DNA of 64,000 bases. Source: Stutzerimonas xanthomarina. Its GTDB lineage: Bacteria; Pseudomonadota; Gammaproteobacteria; Pseudomonadales; Pseudomonadaceae. Numbering within the stretch: position 1 is the first letter of the stretch; every line of letters starts with the position of its first letter. Shown one piece after another: positions 8,742-16,560 of this stretch. Where the stretch lies: NCBI RefSeq assembly GCF_003935375.1, contig NZ_RHQM01000016.1, forward strand, positions 1 through 64,000. Direction: 5' to 3'. The translations under genes and the position numbers were made by a program. Under the pieces are notes generated by a model. That model worked only from the letters and a program-made list of their open reading frames with translations. It was not told where the DNA came from and searched no databases.

Positions 8742-10100
8742 TCACCGCAGATTGATGATGGTCTGCGTGATCGCGCTTTCGGTTTCGATGGTCTTGGCGT
8801 TCGCCTGATAGTTGCGCTGGGCGACGATCAGATTGACCAGCTGATCTGACAACTCGACGTTGGAGTCCTCTAAAGCACCGGACTGCAGAGCCCCCATAGT
8901 TCCAACTCCTGGAGGGTTTCGAACTGGCTCACCGGACTCGAAAGATTGTACCCATTGAGTTTTACCAATTGGTGTTAACCCTTGTTCATTGGCGAAGGTG
9001 GCTAACACTATGCGGCCCTGCACTTTTGACTGACCGTTAGTATAACGAGCAAAGATCTGACCATCTTCATCAATTTCAAGACCAGCTAGCTCCCCAGTCG
9101 TATAGCCGTCTTGGCTAACCTTGTTTACAGCAAACGCACTGGAAAACTGGGTGGCATTACGGAAATCCATAGTGACGCCACCATCTTGATTTGCAAGCGC
9201 GCCATTCCAAGCCCACGCCCCCGTTTCACTATCTATCTTTGCAGGAACCCAACCCCCTGCCGGCGGAACACCAGTGGCACTTATAAGATTAACTTTACCG
9301 TCTACTATATTAAATAGAGGCGGAGTAGGAGGCGTCGTAGCAGGGGTGTCCAGATCAGTTATAGCAGACAACTTACCCGCCGTATCAAAAGTCAAGCCCA
9401 TTGAATAAGGTGAGGTACCACTGGGATCTGACGGATTTCTCCCATCAATCAACACCTCCATTCTCCATGAATTTGCCGCCGGCGCGGGCTGTTTTATGAA
9501 GTACTGAGTCAGCACATGGGCATTGCCTTGCGAGTCATAAATATTTGTGGAAGTCGATGAGTTATAACTAGTCGGATCGGAAGGATCAAACGCATTTACT
9601 GGCGTCGAGCTTGTAGAGTTCAGGTTGAATACCTGCTCAATATTCGACGTCGGCTTCGGATCTTGACTGCCAGACTGGATGCGCAAGTCACCAATAGTAT
9701 CTTGCAATACTCCATCAGCATTTACTGTATAGCCTTGAAGCTTATAGCCAAAATTATCAACTATAGAACCTTCACGATCAGTTCCGAAATAACCAGCCCT
9801 CGTGTAACTCAAGGCTCCGTTGTTGCTAACTTGAAAGAAGCCCTTCCCATTTATAGCAAGATCAAGTGCATTTTGAGTATAGTTGACATTTCCCTGAGTG
9901 AATTGCTGCGCCACACTAGCTAGTTGCACACCGCTACCAACAGCATTTTTACTGACCCCCATCGAAGCCGCATACACATCGGAGAATTCTGCACGCGATT
10001 GCTTGAAGCCCACGGTGCCGGCGTTGGCAATGTTATTGCCGGTGACATTGAGGTCTTTACTCGCCGCACGCAGGCCGCTAAGACCGATATTGAAGGACAT
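8742..10100 (-). CDS. flgE: Flagellar hook protein with atypical A+T-rich interior
   Basis: The protein has 452 residues. The conserved N-terminus (MSFNIGLSGLRAASKDLNVTG, then NNIANAGTVGFKQSRAEF) and C-terminus (LEDSNVELSDQLVNLIVAQRNYQANAKTI) form the hook core domains; the middle is the exposed D1/D2 region. FlgE polymerises into the universal joint outside the cell. Between about 8950 and 9930 the DNA is visibly richer in A and T, and the codon choice differs from flanking flagellar genes, while the ends return to normal. This suggests replacement of the surface domain by recombination in the conserved ends. AAGGAG precedes the start by 7 bases. Confidence 0.95.
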   Translation of the reverse strand: MSFNIGLSGLRAASKDLNVTGNNIANAGTVGFKQSRAEFSDVYAASMGVSKNAVGSGVQLASVAQQFTQGNVNYTQNALDLAINGKGFFQVSNNGALSYTRAGYFGTDREGSIVDNFGYKLQGYTVNADGVLQDTIGDLRIQSGSQDPKPTSNIEQVFNLNSTSSTPVNAFDPSDPTSYNSSTSTNIYDSQGNAHVLTQYFIKQPAPAANSWRMEVLIDGRNPSDPSGTSPYSMGLTFDTAGKLSAITDLDTPATTPPTPPLFNIVDGKVNLISATGVPPAGGWVPAKIDSETGAWAWNGALANQDGGVTMDFRNATQFSSAFAVNKVSQDGYTTGELAGLEIDEDGQIFARYTNGQSKVQGRIVLATFANEQGLTPIGKTQWVQSFESGEPVRNPPGVGTMGALQSGALEDSNVELSDQLVNLIVAQRNYQANAKTIETESAITQTIINLR

Positions 10101-10130
10101 TGAATCGCTCCTTTGCCGAAGTGCCGGCGG

Positions 10131-10814
10131 TTATTGTCCGATGACCTGGACTTGAGAAAGCCCGATGCTGCCAACACCGGCAAGGTTGAGCATCAGCTCC
10201 CCGCCGTTCTGCCCGAGGGTTACGCTGTCGACGTTAGCCGGCAGCAAGGTATACAACCCCTTGGTTTCGCCCTGATACGTAGCCTGCGCCTCGAATCGAT
10301 AGGTCCCGGGCGGCAAGACCTTGCCGCTGGAATCCTTGCCATCCCACATGAAGGAAATGTTCCCGGCTTCTTGCGCGCCCATGTTCACGCGACCAACCGA
10401 GGCTCCGGTACTGTCGTACACATTCACGAACACGTTGCTGCTCGAGGTCGGCAGCACCAGGCTGGCCTTGAAGGTTTCACTGGTATCGACCACGGCCTTG
10501 TCGGCCGGCACTATCACCTTGCGCCCGACCAGGGACGATGCCTGGAGCGCCTGCGAAGACTGATAGCCGGAAAGGATGGTTTCCATGCTGGAATTCAATT
10601 TCTCGACACCCTCGACGGTGCTGAACTGCGCCAGCTGACCGATGAACTCGCCGTTTTCCTGGGGTTCCAGCGGATTCTGGTTGTTCATCTGGGCAACCAG
10701 CAGTTCAAGGAACTCGTTCTTGCCAAGGTCGTTCCCCTTGACCTCGCGATCCTCTCCGAACTGGTACTGCTCGAGTATCGAACTGGTACCGCCAACGCCG
10801 CTTGTAGTGCTCAT
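10131..10814 (-). CDS. flgD: Flagellar hook cap (hook assembly scaffold) protein
   Basis: The 227-residue protein has the conserved N-terminal segment (LGKNEFLELLVAQMNNQNPLEP, then GQLAQFSTVEGVEKLN) that recognises the hook base, and a C-terminal FlgD immunoglobulin-like and tudor-like region (about 100-220, with NISFMWDGKDSSG and LPPGTYRFEA). FlgD caps the growing hook during FlgE assembly and is later discarded. It lies between flgC and flgE in the flgBCDE operon. Confidence 0.96.
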   Translation of the reverse strand: MSTTSGVGGTSSILEQYQFGEDREVKGNDLGKNEFLELLVAQMNNQNPLEPQENGEFIGQLAQFSTVEGVEKLNSSMETILSGYQSSQALQASSLVGRKVIVPADKAVVDTSETFKASLVLPTSSSNVFVNVYDSTGASVGRVNMGAQEAGNISFMWDGKDSSGKVLPPGTYRFEAQATYQGETKGLYTLLPANVDSVTLGQNGGELMLNLAGVGSIGLSQVQVIGQ

Positions 10815-10833
10815 GAATGCGCTCTCGTAACGA

Positions 10834-11277
10834 TCACTGACCCAGCGTCAGCACTTTCTGCAACATGGTCTTGGCCGTATTCATCAGCTCGGCGTTGGTC
10901 TGAAACGCGCGACTGGCTGAAATCATGTCGGCCATCTCTTCCACCACATTGACGTTCGGGTAATACACGTAGCCTGCCTCATCAGCGGCCGGATGATTGG
11001 GTTCGTAGCGCGCCTGCAGCTCGCCCTGATCCTCGACCACACCCAACACCTGAACACCTACGCCCGCCTGATCCTGCTCCGCGAAAAGCGACTGGTCGGG
11101 CTGGCCGCCGGCCTGCTGAAATACGGTCGCAAACACGGGATGCCGAGCGCGGTAAGTCTGATCGACGCTGGATGAAACGGTTTCGGCGTTCGCGATGTTG
11201 CTGGATATAGTGTTCAGACGGGTGCTCTGGGCACTCATGCCACTACCGGCAATGTTGAAGACGCTGCTTAGAGACAT
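10834..11277 (-). CDS. flgC: Flagellar proximal rod protein
   Basis: The 147-residue protein starts MSLSSVFNIAGSGMSAQ, has the rod motif around NTISSNIANAETVS and ends with the coiled helix NAELMNTAKTMLQKVLTLGQ. It carries the YYPNVNVVEEMADMI segment typical of FlgC. It is a proximal rod subunit exported by the flagellar type III system. It lies 11 bases after flgB and 19 bases before flgD. Confidence 0.97.
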   Translation of the reverse strand: MSLSSVFNIAGSGMSAQSTRLNTISSNIANAETVSSSVDQTYRARHPVFATVFQQAGGQPDQSLFAEQDQAGVGVQVLGVVEDQGELQARYEPNHPAADEAGYVYYPNVNVVEEMADMISASRAFQTNAELMNTAKTMLQKVLTLGQ

Positions 11278-11288
11278 GGGAAACTCCT

Positions 11289-11693
11289 TTACTCGCCGCG
11301 CAGGGCACTGATCAGCCCTTTGAACTTGCTATTGAGCAGGGTGAAGCTCGCCTGAAAGTCAACGGCGTTCTTCGCGTAGTTGGATTGCTCGATCTGCAGA
11401 TCGACAGTGTTCTGATCAAGCGAGGGATGCGCGGGAGTGCGGAAGCGCAAGGAGGCATCGGCAATCTCCAACCCCTCGGCGGCAATATGCTTGTCACTAG
11501 TCCGCGTTACCTCGAACCCACCCTGGCTGCTAGCGGACTGCTCGGCAAGCACGCTGCTGAAGTCCAGATCGCGGGCCTTATAGTTAGGCGTGTCGGAGTT
11601 GGCGATATTGTTCGCCAGCACTTCGGCGCGCTGCGAGCGAAAACCGAGTGCCTTCTCGTGTAAACCCAGTGCCTTATCGAAACTGATGCTCAT
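11289..11693 (-). CDS. flgB: Flagellar proximal rod protein
   Basis: The 134-residue protein begins MSISFDKALGLHEKALGFR and has the NNIANSDTPNYKARDLDF signature of FlgB. The C-terminus (VDFQASFTLLNSKFKGLISALRGE) is the partner helix. It is the first rod subunit and the first gene of flgBCDE. The ATG at 11693 has AGAGGG about 7 bases before it and lies about 44 bases from the predicted RpoN promoter core. The frame is open upstream, but the family starts here. Confidence 0.95.
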   Translation of the reverse strand: MSISFDKALGLHEKALGFRSQRAEVLANNIANSDTPNYKARDLDFSSVLAEQSASSQGGFEVTRTSDKHIAAEGLEIADASLRFRTPAHPSLDQNTVDLQIEQSNYAKNAVDFQASFTLLNSKFKGLISALRGE

Positions 11694-11736
11694 GATCTGG
11701 CCCTCTGCCGGATACAAGTCTGCTTACGCAAACACC

Positions 11737-11752
11737 AGCAAAGCTCATGCCA
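11737..11752 (-). promoter_or_regulatory. RpoN (sigma-54) promoter of flgBCDE
   Basis: On the minus strand the sequence reads TGGCATGAGCTTTGCT: TGGCAT, five bases, TTGCT. This is a near-perfect -24/-12 element, upstream of flgB. In P. aeruginosa flgBCDE is a class III, FleR-dependent RpoN operon; the same is inferred here. Confidence 0.88.
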
Positions 11753-11811
11753 CTGAACGCAAATCATTGATTTTATTAGGCTAACCAGAGAACTCTCGGT
11801 TAGAGGGCGTC

Positions 11812-11837
11812 AAAAGCGGCAAGGCTTTACCGCTTTT
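11812..11837 (-). terminator. Hairpin terminator between cheR and flgB
   Basis: An 8-bp stem (11812-11819 with 11830-11837) has a 10-base loop. It lies about 55 bases beyond the cheR stop on the minus strand and is followed there by a short T run; on the plus strand the T run is longer. It separates the cheVR transcript from flgBCDE. Confidence 0.6.
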
Positions 11838-11890
11838 TTGCCGCACCCGCCATGCTGCATGACGGTTTTCTGCCGCCGGCGTCATGCCAG

Positions 11891-12715
11891 CTATTTCGCC
11901 TTGTAGATGATTCCCGGACTGCACTGGACCATCTGATACAGCTCAGGCAGGCCGTTGAGCGCTTCGGAGGCGCCAAGAAACAGATAGCCGCCTGGGCGCA
12001 ACGTCGCATGAATGCGCTTGAGAATGTCTTTCTTCACATCGGCGGAAAAGTAGATCAGTACGTTACGGCAGAACACGATGTCGAACTTGCCCAGCGCGGC
12101 ATAGCTGTCGAGCAGATTCTGCACCCTGAACTCGACCCGCGAACGGATCGCGGGCTTTACCGCCCACCGCCCTGGTGCCTTGACATCGAAGTAGCGCTGC
12201 AGGCGGTCACTGGACAGGCCGCGAGCAATTGCCAGACTGTCGTATTCTGCCGCCTTGCACGCCGCAAGCATCGCGCCGGACAGTTCGGTAGCCACGATCT
12301 GCACTCCGGTTTTCGCCTGACTGGGATTGCTGCGCTCGTACTCATCGATGGACATCGACAGCGAGTAGGGTTCCTGCCCGGAGGAACATGCCGCCGACCA
12401 GATTCGCAGACGCTGCCCCGCCCCAGTCTTGAGCATCTCTGGCAGTACACGACTCTTGAGCACTTCGAAAGGGTAGGTGTCACGAAACCAGAGCGTTTCG
12501 TTGGTCGTCATAGCATCGACGACCAATTCCCGAAGCCCGCTACGTGGCTGTGCCTGAATCTTCCGGACCAGATCGCCCAGCGTCTTGATGCCCTGTTGTT
12601 CCATCAGCTTGTTCAGCCGACTGGACACCAGATACTGCTTGTTACTGCCCAGCAGAATGCCGCACGTCTTTTCAAGAAACACCCGGAACTGCTCAAAATC
12701 CAGATCGACTGACAC
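11891..12715 (-). CDS. cheR: Chemotaxis protein methyltransferase
   Basis: The 274-residue protein has an N-terminal CheR helical domain (DFEQFRVFLEKTCGILLG, then SSRLNKLMEQ) and a C-terminal methyltransferase fold with the SAM motif RIWSAACSSGQEPYSLSM, the acidic VATELSG strand end and FDIVFCRNVLIYF. It methylates glutamates of chemoreceptors using SAM. Neither start is ATG: TTG at 12718 or GTG at 12715, both within range of GAGG upstream; GTG is preferred. It follows cheV, as in the cheVR operon of P. aeruginosa. Confidence 0.93.
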   Translation of the reverse strand: MSVDLDFEQFRVFLEKTCGILLGSNKQYLVSSRLNKLMEQQGIKTLGDLVRKIQAQPRSGLRELVVDAMTTNETLWFRDTYPFEVLKSRVLPEMLKTGAGQRLRIWSAACSSGQEPYSLSMSIDEYERSNPSQAKTGVQIVATELSGAMLAACKAAEYDSLAIARGLSSDRLQRYFDVKAPGRWAVKPAIRSRVEFRVQNLLDSYAALGKFDIVFCRNVLIYFSADVKKDILKRIHATLRPGGYLFLGASEALNGLPELYQMVQCSPGIIYKAK

Positions 12716-12752
12716 CAATCAAAGCCTCACCATCATGAGAGAGGAACTAGCC

Positions 12753-13685
12753 TCAGTTTGCATCCGCCTGCCTGATCCGCTCAGCCACTCGGGCAGCGAG
12801 ATCATCAGGCTGGAACTTGGCGAGGAAGTCATCCGCCCCCGCCCGTTTCACCATGTTCTGGTTGAACACGCCGGAAAGGGAAGTATGCAGGAGTATATGC
12901 ATACCTTGCATGCGCGGATCGTGCCGCACCTCGGTAGTCAGGGTATAGCCATCCATTTCCGGCATTTCAATATCGGAAATCATCATCAGAAACTCTTCAG
13001 CCGGCTTCTTGCCCTCGTCAGCCATTCGCTTCAGATAATTGAGGGCCTCCCGTCCATCATTCAGCTTGACGACCTCGATACCGATATTTTCCAGGCAACG
13101 AGCAATCTGCTTACGCGCCACAGACGAGTCGTCGACGATGAGCACGCGACACGAAAGCGCCCTGGCACGGGTATCGTCATCGACCACATCGGCTGACACC
13201 TCTTCGGAGGTCGGTGCAACTTCTGCCAGCACCTTTTCCACATCGATGATCTCCACCAGCTTGTTGTCGATGTGAGTTACGGCCGTCAGGTAATGATCGC
13301 GTCCTGCACCCTTTGGCGGAGGCAGGATCGCTTCCCAGTTCAGATTGACGATCCTTTCAACCGAGCTCACCAGGAAACCCAGCGTTCTGTTGTTGTACTC
13401 GGTGATGACAGCGAAAGAATTCTGCAAATCCATCAGCGCCGACTTGCCCGTGGCGAGCGACAGATCGAGGATGGGCAGGGTGCTGCCGCGAATGCTTGCA
13501 ACGCCGCGTACCACCCGGCCGCATTTGGGCATCACGGTCAGGCGCGGGCACTGCAACACTTCGCGCACCTTGAACACGTTGATGCCATATAGCTGCTCGC
13601 CTTCGAGACGAAAAAGCAGCAGCTCCAAACGGTTTTGCCCCACCAACTGGGTACGCTGGTTAACCGAATCCAATACACCGGCCAT
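12753..13685 (-). CDS. cheV: Chemotaxis coupling protein CheV (CheW-receiver hybrid)
   Basis: The 310-residue protein is a CheW-like domain (about 15-160, with LLLFRLEGEQLYGINVFKV) joined to a response-regulator receiver domain (about 180-305, with VLIVDDSSVARKQI and the phospho-acceptor aspartate in MISDIEMPEMDGY). It couples receptors to CheA and may act as a phosphate sink in adaptation. The ATG at 13685 has GAGGAAG 6 bases upstream. It is transcribed with cheR and divergently from flgA. I looked for a FliA-type promoter in the 70-base gap and found no convincing one on the cheV side. Confidence 0.95.
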   Translation of the reverse strand: MAGVLDSVNQRTQLVGQNRLELLLFRLEGEQLYGINVFKVREVLQCPRLTVMPKCGRVVRGVASIRGSTLPILDLSLATGKSALMDLQNSFAVITEYNNRTLGFLVSSVERIVNLNWEAILPPPKGAGRDHYLTAVTHIDNKLVEIIDVEKVLAEVAPTSEEVSADVVDDDTRARALSCRVLIVDDSSVARKQIARCLENIGIEVVKLNDGREALNYLKRMADEGKKPAEEFLMMISDIEMPEMDGYTLTTEVRHDPRMQGMHILLHTSLSGVFNQNMVKRAGADDFLAKFQPDDLAARVAERIRQADAN

Positions 13686-13728
13686 GCCAGTCTTCCTCTC
13701 TGCTTGCAGATTATTGGGGCCGAGGACG

Positions 13729-13744
13729 CGGCACGCCCCTTGCT
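13729..13744 (+). promoter_or_regulatory. RpoN-like promoter of flgA
   Basis: The plus strand reads CGGCACGCCCCTTGCT: GGCAC, five bases, TTGCT, with the key GG and GC correctly spaced. Only the first base differs from the sigma-54 consensus. Transcription would begin near 13755. flgA of P. aeruginosa belongs to the FleQ/RpoN class II genes, which agrees. Confidence 0.75.
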
Positions 13745-13755
13745 TTGGTTGGGAT

Positions 13756-14505
13756 ATGAACGTCCAAATGACCATTTTCCGGCGCAGCCGGCTACCGTAC
13801 AGAAATGTGCTGCTATCAATGCTGTGCGTGTTTTCTCAGTTCACCCACGCGTCAACCTTGTCACATCCTCAGCAGCTTATCGACGTGACCGAGCAGTTTC
13901 TTGAGCAGACAGTAAGCGAGTATTTGAGCCGCAGCGCTATCGATGCACGCTACGAGGTCGAAGTAGCCAGACTGGACCCTCGTTTGCGCTTGAATCAATG
14001 CGATCAAACTCTCACGACCAGCCTTGGCAGCACCGCTATCCCTGTGGGACGCGTGAGCGTACGGGTAAGTTGCGAAGGCAGCAGCCCATGGTCGGTATTC
14101 ATCCCTAGCCACGTCCGCCTTTATCGTCAGGTCCTTGTCGCCAGCAAATCACTTCTGCGCGGCACAGTATTGACCGATGCCGACGTGAGGCTAGCCGAAC
14201 GGGATGTGTCCATCCTTACTCAGGGATACCTGACAAGACACGACGAGGCGCTGGGTAACAAGCTGACACGGCCGGCTCAGCCAGATCAGGTCATCACGCC
14301 TAATCAGCTGGAAATGGCGAAGGTAGTACGCAAAGGCGATCAGGTGGTCATCACGGCCAGGTCGGGCTCGATAAGCGTACGCATGCCCGGCGAGGCGATG
14401 GCCGATGGCGTTACGGGCAAACAGATCCCGGTCAAGAACCAACGTTCCGGTCGCACGATCAAGGCCCGAGTGACTGGCCCAGGCCAGGTTGAAGTGGCAA
14501 TGTAG
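13756..14505 (+). CDS. flgA: P-ring assembly chaperone FlgA
   Basis: The protein has 249 residues from this start. An N-terminal export signal (FRRSRLPYRNVLLSMLCVFSQ, cleavage near HAS) is followed by the FlgA/SAF domain (about 140-245), with the KSLLRGTVLTDADVRLAERDVS segment and a C-terminus GQVEVAM. It helps FlgI polymerise in the periplasm. Start choice is uncertain. The ATG at 13756 has no real Shine-Dalgarno and lies at the predicted transcription start; the ATG at 13768 also keeps the signal peptide and would leave a short leader. The gene is divergent from cheV. Confidence 0.88.
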   Translation: MNVQMTIFRRSRLPYRNVLLSMLCVFSQFTHASTLSHPQQLIDVTEQFLEQTVSEYLSRSAIDARYEVEVARLDPRLRLNQCDQTLTTSLGSTAIPVGRVSVRVSCEGSSPWSVFIPSHVRLYRQVLVASKSLLRGTVLTDADVRLAERDVSILTQGYLTRHDEALGNKLTRPAQPDQVITPNQLEMAKVVRKGDQVVITARSGSISVRMPGEAMADGVTGKQIPVKNQRSGRTIKARVTGPGQVEVAM

Positions 14506-14553
14506 CATGTCCGCATGCCGCAGTTTTCCAGTGTGTTCGCTGGAAAAAAAGGC

Positions 14554-14580
14554 TAAAGTTTCCTCCATTGTTGCCGAACA
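14554..14580 (+). promoter_or_regulatory. FliA (sigma-28) promoter of flgMN
   Basis: The sequence is TAAAGTTT, 11 bases, GCCGAACA, which fits the flagellar sigma-28 pattern TAAAGTTT-N11-GCCGATAA at correct spacing with two -10 mismatches. It lies about 35 bases upstream of flgM. flgMN is a class IV FliA-dependent operon in P. aeruginosa. Confidence 0.88.
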
Positions 14581-14616
14581 CATGGCAAGCGTCCTGATTC
14601 CTTCGAGGTTTGCATC

Positions 14617-14946
14617 ATGGTCATCGACTTCAATCGGCCCAACAGTCCACTGAACGCCCCTAACGGGCGCAGCGGCGTACAAGGCAACGAGCGTACTGCC
14701 GGCACCCAGCAAGGGCCTGCTAGCGAAGCGCCTAAAACCGACAGCGTCAACTCCAACACTAGCGACACCGTTCAACTGAGCCCTGAAGCCCAGCGCCTGC
14801 AGCACGCGGCTGACAAATTGAACGAGCAGCCCGCAGTGGACCAGGAGCGCGTTGAGAAGCTGAAACAGGCGATCGCTGATGGCTCCTACCAGGTTGATAG
14901 CCAACGCGTCGCATCCAAGCTGCTCGCGTTCGAGACCCAGCGCTGA
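14617..14946 (+). CDS. flgM: Anti-sigma-28 factor FlgM
   Basis: The 109-residue protein begins [11 protein letters not shown] and has a low-complexity N-terminal half rich in Asn, Gly, Ser and Thr. The C-terminal helical FliA-binding region has [12 protein letters not shown] and [25 protein letters not shown]. FlgM holds FliA inactive until the hook is complete and it is secreted. A GAGG sequence precedes the start. It is the first gene of the FliA-driven flgMN unit. Confidence 0.93.
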   Translation: MVIDFNRPNSPLNAPNGRSGVQGNERTAGTQQGPASEAPKTDSVNSNTSDTVQLSPEAQRLQHAADKLNEQPAVDQERVEKLKQAIADGSYQVDSQRVASKLLAFETQR

Positions 14947-14988
14947 ACCTGAGCCGACACATACACGCGAGCAAGCCCAGAGCACGAA

Positions 14989-15459
14989 ATGCAAGATACA
15001 GCCCTGCTTGAGCAGCTAACCGATGATATCGGCATCGCACGCCAGCTCCTTGAACTCATCGATCAAGAATTCACCGCACTGGGTGAACGCAATCTGGCGG
15101 AGCTAGAGGCGATATTAGCGAAGAAGCAGCCGTTACTGGCACTGCTTGGGCAGCATGGCACTCAGCGTAGCCAGTGGCTTGCGGGATTACAGCTGACGCC
15201 TGATCGCGCCGGACTTGAAGCGGCCGCAAATAGATCGAAGGACGGTGCGCTTATCCTTGAGCGAGCGCTATCGCTGGAGACAGAGCTTGAGCGCTGCCGT
15301 AGCGCCAATGAAAGAAATGGCCGTCTCATCCGAGCCAATCAAAGCGCCCTCGGCGGAATGCTGCACATTCTCCAAGGCAAGGACGATACACCCGGCCTGT
15401 ATGACAATCGTGGCGGTTCCGCCAAGAACAAGCCGCAACGGCCTCTGAGCCAAGCCTGA
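14989..15459 (+). CDS. flgN: FlgK/FlgL export chaperone FlgN
   Basis: The 156-residue predicted helical protein has the FlgN-family features: an N-terminal LLEQLTDDIGIARQLLELI helix, LGERNLAELEAILAKKQPLL, and a C-terminal segment ending in a charged, disordered tail (NKPQRPLSQA). FlgN binds the hook-associated proteins FlgK and FlgL in the cytoplasm and delivers them to the export gate. It follows flgM by 42 bases, the standard arrangement. Confidence 0.9.
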   Translation: MQDTALLEQLTDDIGIARQLLELIDQEFTALGERNLAELEAILAKKQPLLALLGQHGTQRSQWLAGLQLTPDRAGLEAAANRSKDGALILERALSLETELERCRSANERNGRLIRANQSALGGMLHILQGKDDTPGLYDNRGGSAKNKPQRPLSQA

Positions 15460-15522
15460 ACGATAGAACGCCACAAGGACGCAACGCGATGGTCACAACA
15501 ATGCGCCGGAGAGCATCGGCCC

Positions 15523-16269
15523 GTGTCTAGCTTATTCCTCGGCGATGAAGGCCCGCAGCCTCCCAAGGTACTGACGGCGCCACTCGAGATTTACGCCAAT
15601 CTGCGTCCCCTTCTCGACAACAACACCCCCCTCACGCTTCGCTTCCATGAGCGCAACCAGCGCTACCAGAGTTTTCTGGTTGAAATGAACCGTGAAACCG
15701 GCTGGATAGCGCTCGACGAATTGATCCCCAATGACGGCGAGAGACTGCTATTGCAAGGCGAGCCGATTCATATCGAAGGATTCTACGAAGGCGCACGACT
15801 CTCCTGGACGAGCGACCAACAGGTTCATACCGGCGAAATTGATGGCGCTCGCTGCTATTGGATCCCAACCCCGACAACGCTCACTTACCATCAGCGCCGC
15901 AATGCTTATCGCGCACAGCTGAAAGAGATCGCCGTCGCTGCGCAGCTCGGCGGCTCAACAGTAAGAAAAGCCCTGGAAGGCAGGCTGCTCGATATATCGG
16001 CTACTGGCTGCAAGCTGAGCCTAAAGGGCGACCAACAGGCCATTCTTCAAACGGGACAGGTCTACGAGATGATCGCGAAGCTGCCAATTGGCGCGATCCA
16101 GACGGAAGTCGAGCTTCGTCACGTGGCCATTGATGAAAAGTCTGGAACTTCGATCTGCGGGCTGCGCTTTCATCGCCTCAGCGGACTGACGCAACGGCAG
16201 ATTGAAAAGCTCGTGTACCAGCTTCAACGCGACGCACGCCGCGACAATTCCGCCTCACCGTTCGGCTAA
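15523..16269 (+). CDS. ycgR: Flagellar brake protein, PilZ domain c-di-GMP receptor
   Basis: The 248-residue protein has an N-terminal YcgR-type domain (about 15-115) and a C-terminal PilZ domain (about 120-235). The two c-di-GMP-binding motifs are present: QRRNAYR (RxxxR) and DISATG (D/NxSxxG). YcgR proteins bind the motor and slow it when c-di-GMP is high. The start is GTG with GGAGAG 9 bases upstream. Its place after flgMN is usual in pseudomonads. From the stop to 16390 I see no gene; an 8-bp inverted repeat with a long loop (16314-16321 and 16351-16358) may help end transcription. Confidence 0.92.
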   Translation: MSSLFLGDEGPQPPKVLTAPLEIYANLRPLLDNNTPLTLRFHERNQRYQSFLVEMNRETGWIALDELIPNDGERLLLQGEPIHIEGFYEGARLSWTSDQQVHTGEIDGARCYWIPTPTTLTYHQRRNAYRAQLKEIAVAAQLGGSTVRKALEGRLLDISATGCKLSLKGDQQAILQTGQVYEMIAKLPIGAIQTEVELRHVAIDEKSGTSICGLRFHRLSGLTQRQIEKLVYQLQRDARRDNSASPFG

Positions 16270-16390
16270 CGCGCCGCGCAGCGCAGCGCGCCTTGCCAGA
16301 CCACCGCTCAGCTCAAGGCTTGTCGCGAAAAAGCGGCACAGCCGAGTCAAAAGCCTTGCTATCTGAACGTGATCGCTGTGCGAAATCTTA

Positions 16391-16438
16391 TGGCGTCCCA
16401 GGCGAGGTTCGAACTCACAACCTTCCCCTTAGGAGGGG
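16391..16438. repeat. attL: duplicated 3' half of tRNA-Arg(CCT)
   Basis: These 48 bases are identical to 26637-26684, the CCA-end half of the tRNA-Arg gene, including the T-arm and part of the anticodon arm. Identity breaks just after the AGGAGGGG run. This is the signature of site-specific integration by a tRNA-targeting tyrosine integrase. The copy here is only a tRNA fragment and cannot fold into a full tRNA. Confidence 0.95.
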
Positions 16439-16453
16439 CAAACAAGCCCCTTC

Positions 16454-16488
16454 CAAATCAAGCACTTATCCTGCAAATCAAGCACTTA
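16454..16488 (+). repeat. Tandem direct repeat near attL (candidate Int/Xis arm sites)
   Basis: Two 15-base copies of CAAATCAAGCACTTA start at 16454 and 16474, exactly 20 bases apart, just inside attL and upstream of the integrase gene. Such helically phased repeats between the core site and int are typical of arm-type integrase or excisionase binding sites. The role is inferred. Confidence 0.55.
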
Positions 16489-16530
16489 GCGTCCCGTTGC
16501 ATCCGGTAAATCAGCTCCGTATAGTCACTT

Positions 16531-16553
16531 TTGCACCCACACTGCACCCATGG
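16531..16553 (+). repeat. Left copy of 23-bp repeat shared by both element ends
   Basis: This 23-base sequence, built of two TGCACCCA units 11 bases apart, recurs identically at 26568-26590 beside the right attachment site. It overlaps the region just before the integrase GTG start. Presence at both ends in the same orientation suggests integrase arm-type sites and possible autoregulation of int. Confidence 0.65.
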
Positions 16554-16560
16554 GGACACC

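Noticed and set aside
13686-13755. FliA promoter for cheVR
   Set aside because: The only -10-like sequence on the minus strand (CCCAATAA) has no -35 partner at the right spacing.
14524-14547. TTTTCCAG/CTGGAAAA hairpin after flgA
   Set aside because: The stem is A/T-rich, and the bases after it are A, not T, on the plus strand; it overlaps the flgM promoter region, so it is not called a terminator.
14191-14994. 267-aa minus-strand frame across flgA and flgM
   Set aside because: Both flgA and flgM are recognisable on the plus strand, with a FliA promoter inside this frame.
16314-16358. CAAGGCTT/AAGCCTTG hairpin after ycgR as a terminator
   Set aside because: The 29-base loop is too long and no T run follows.
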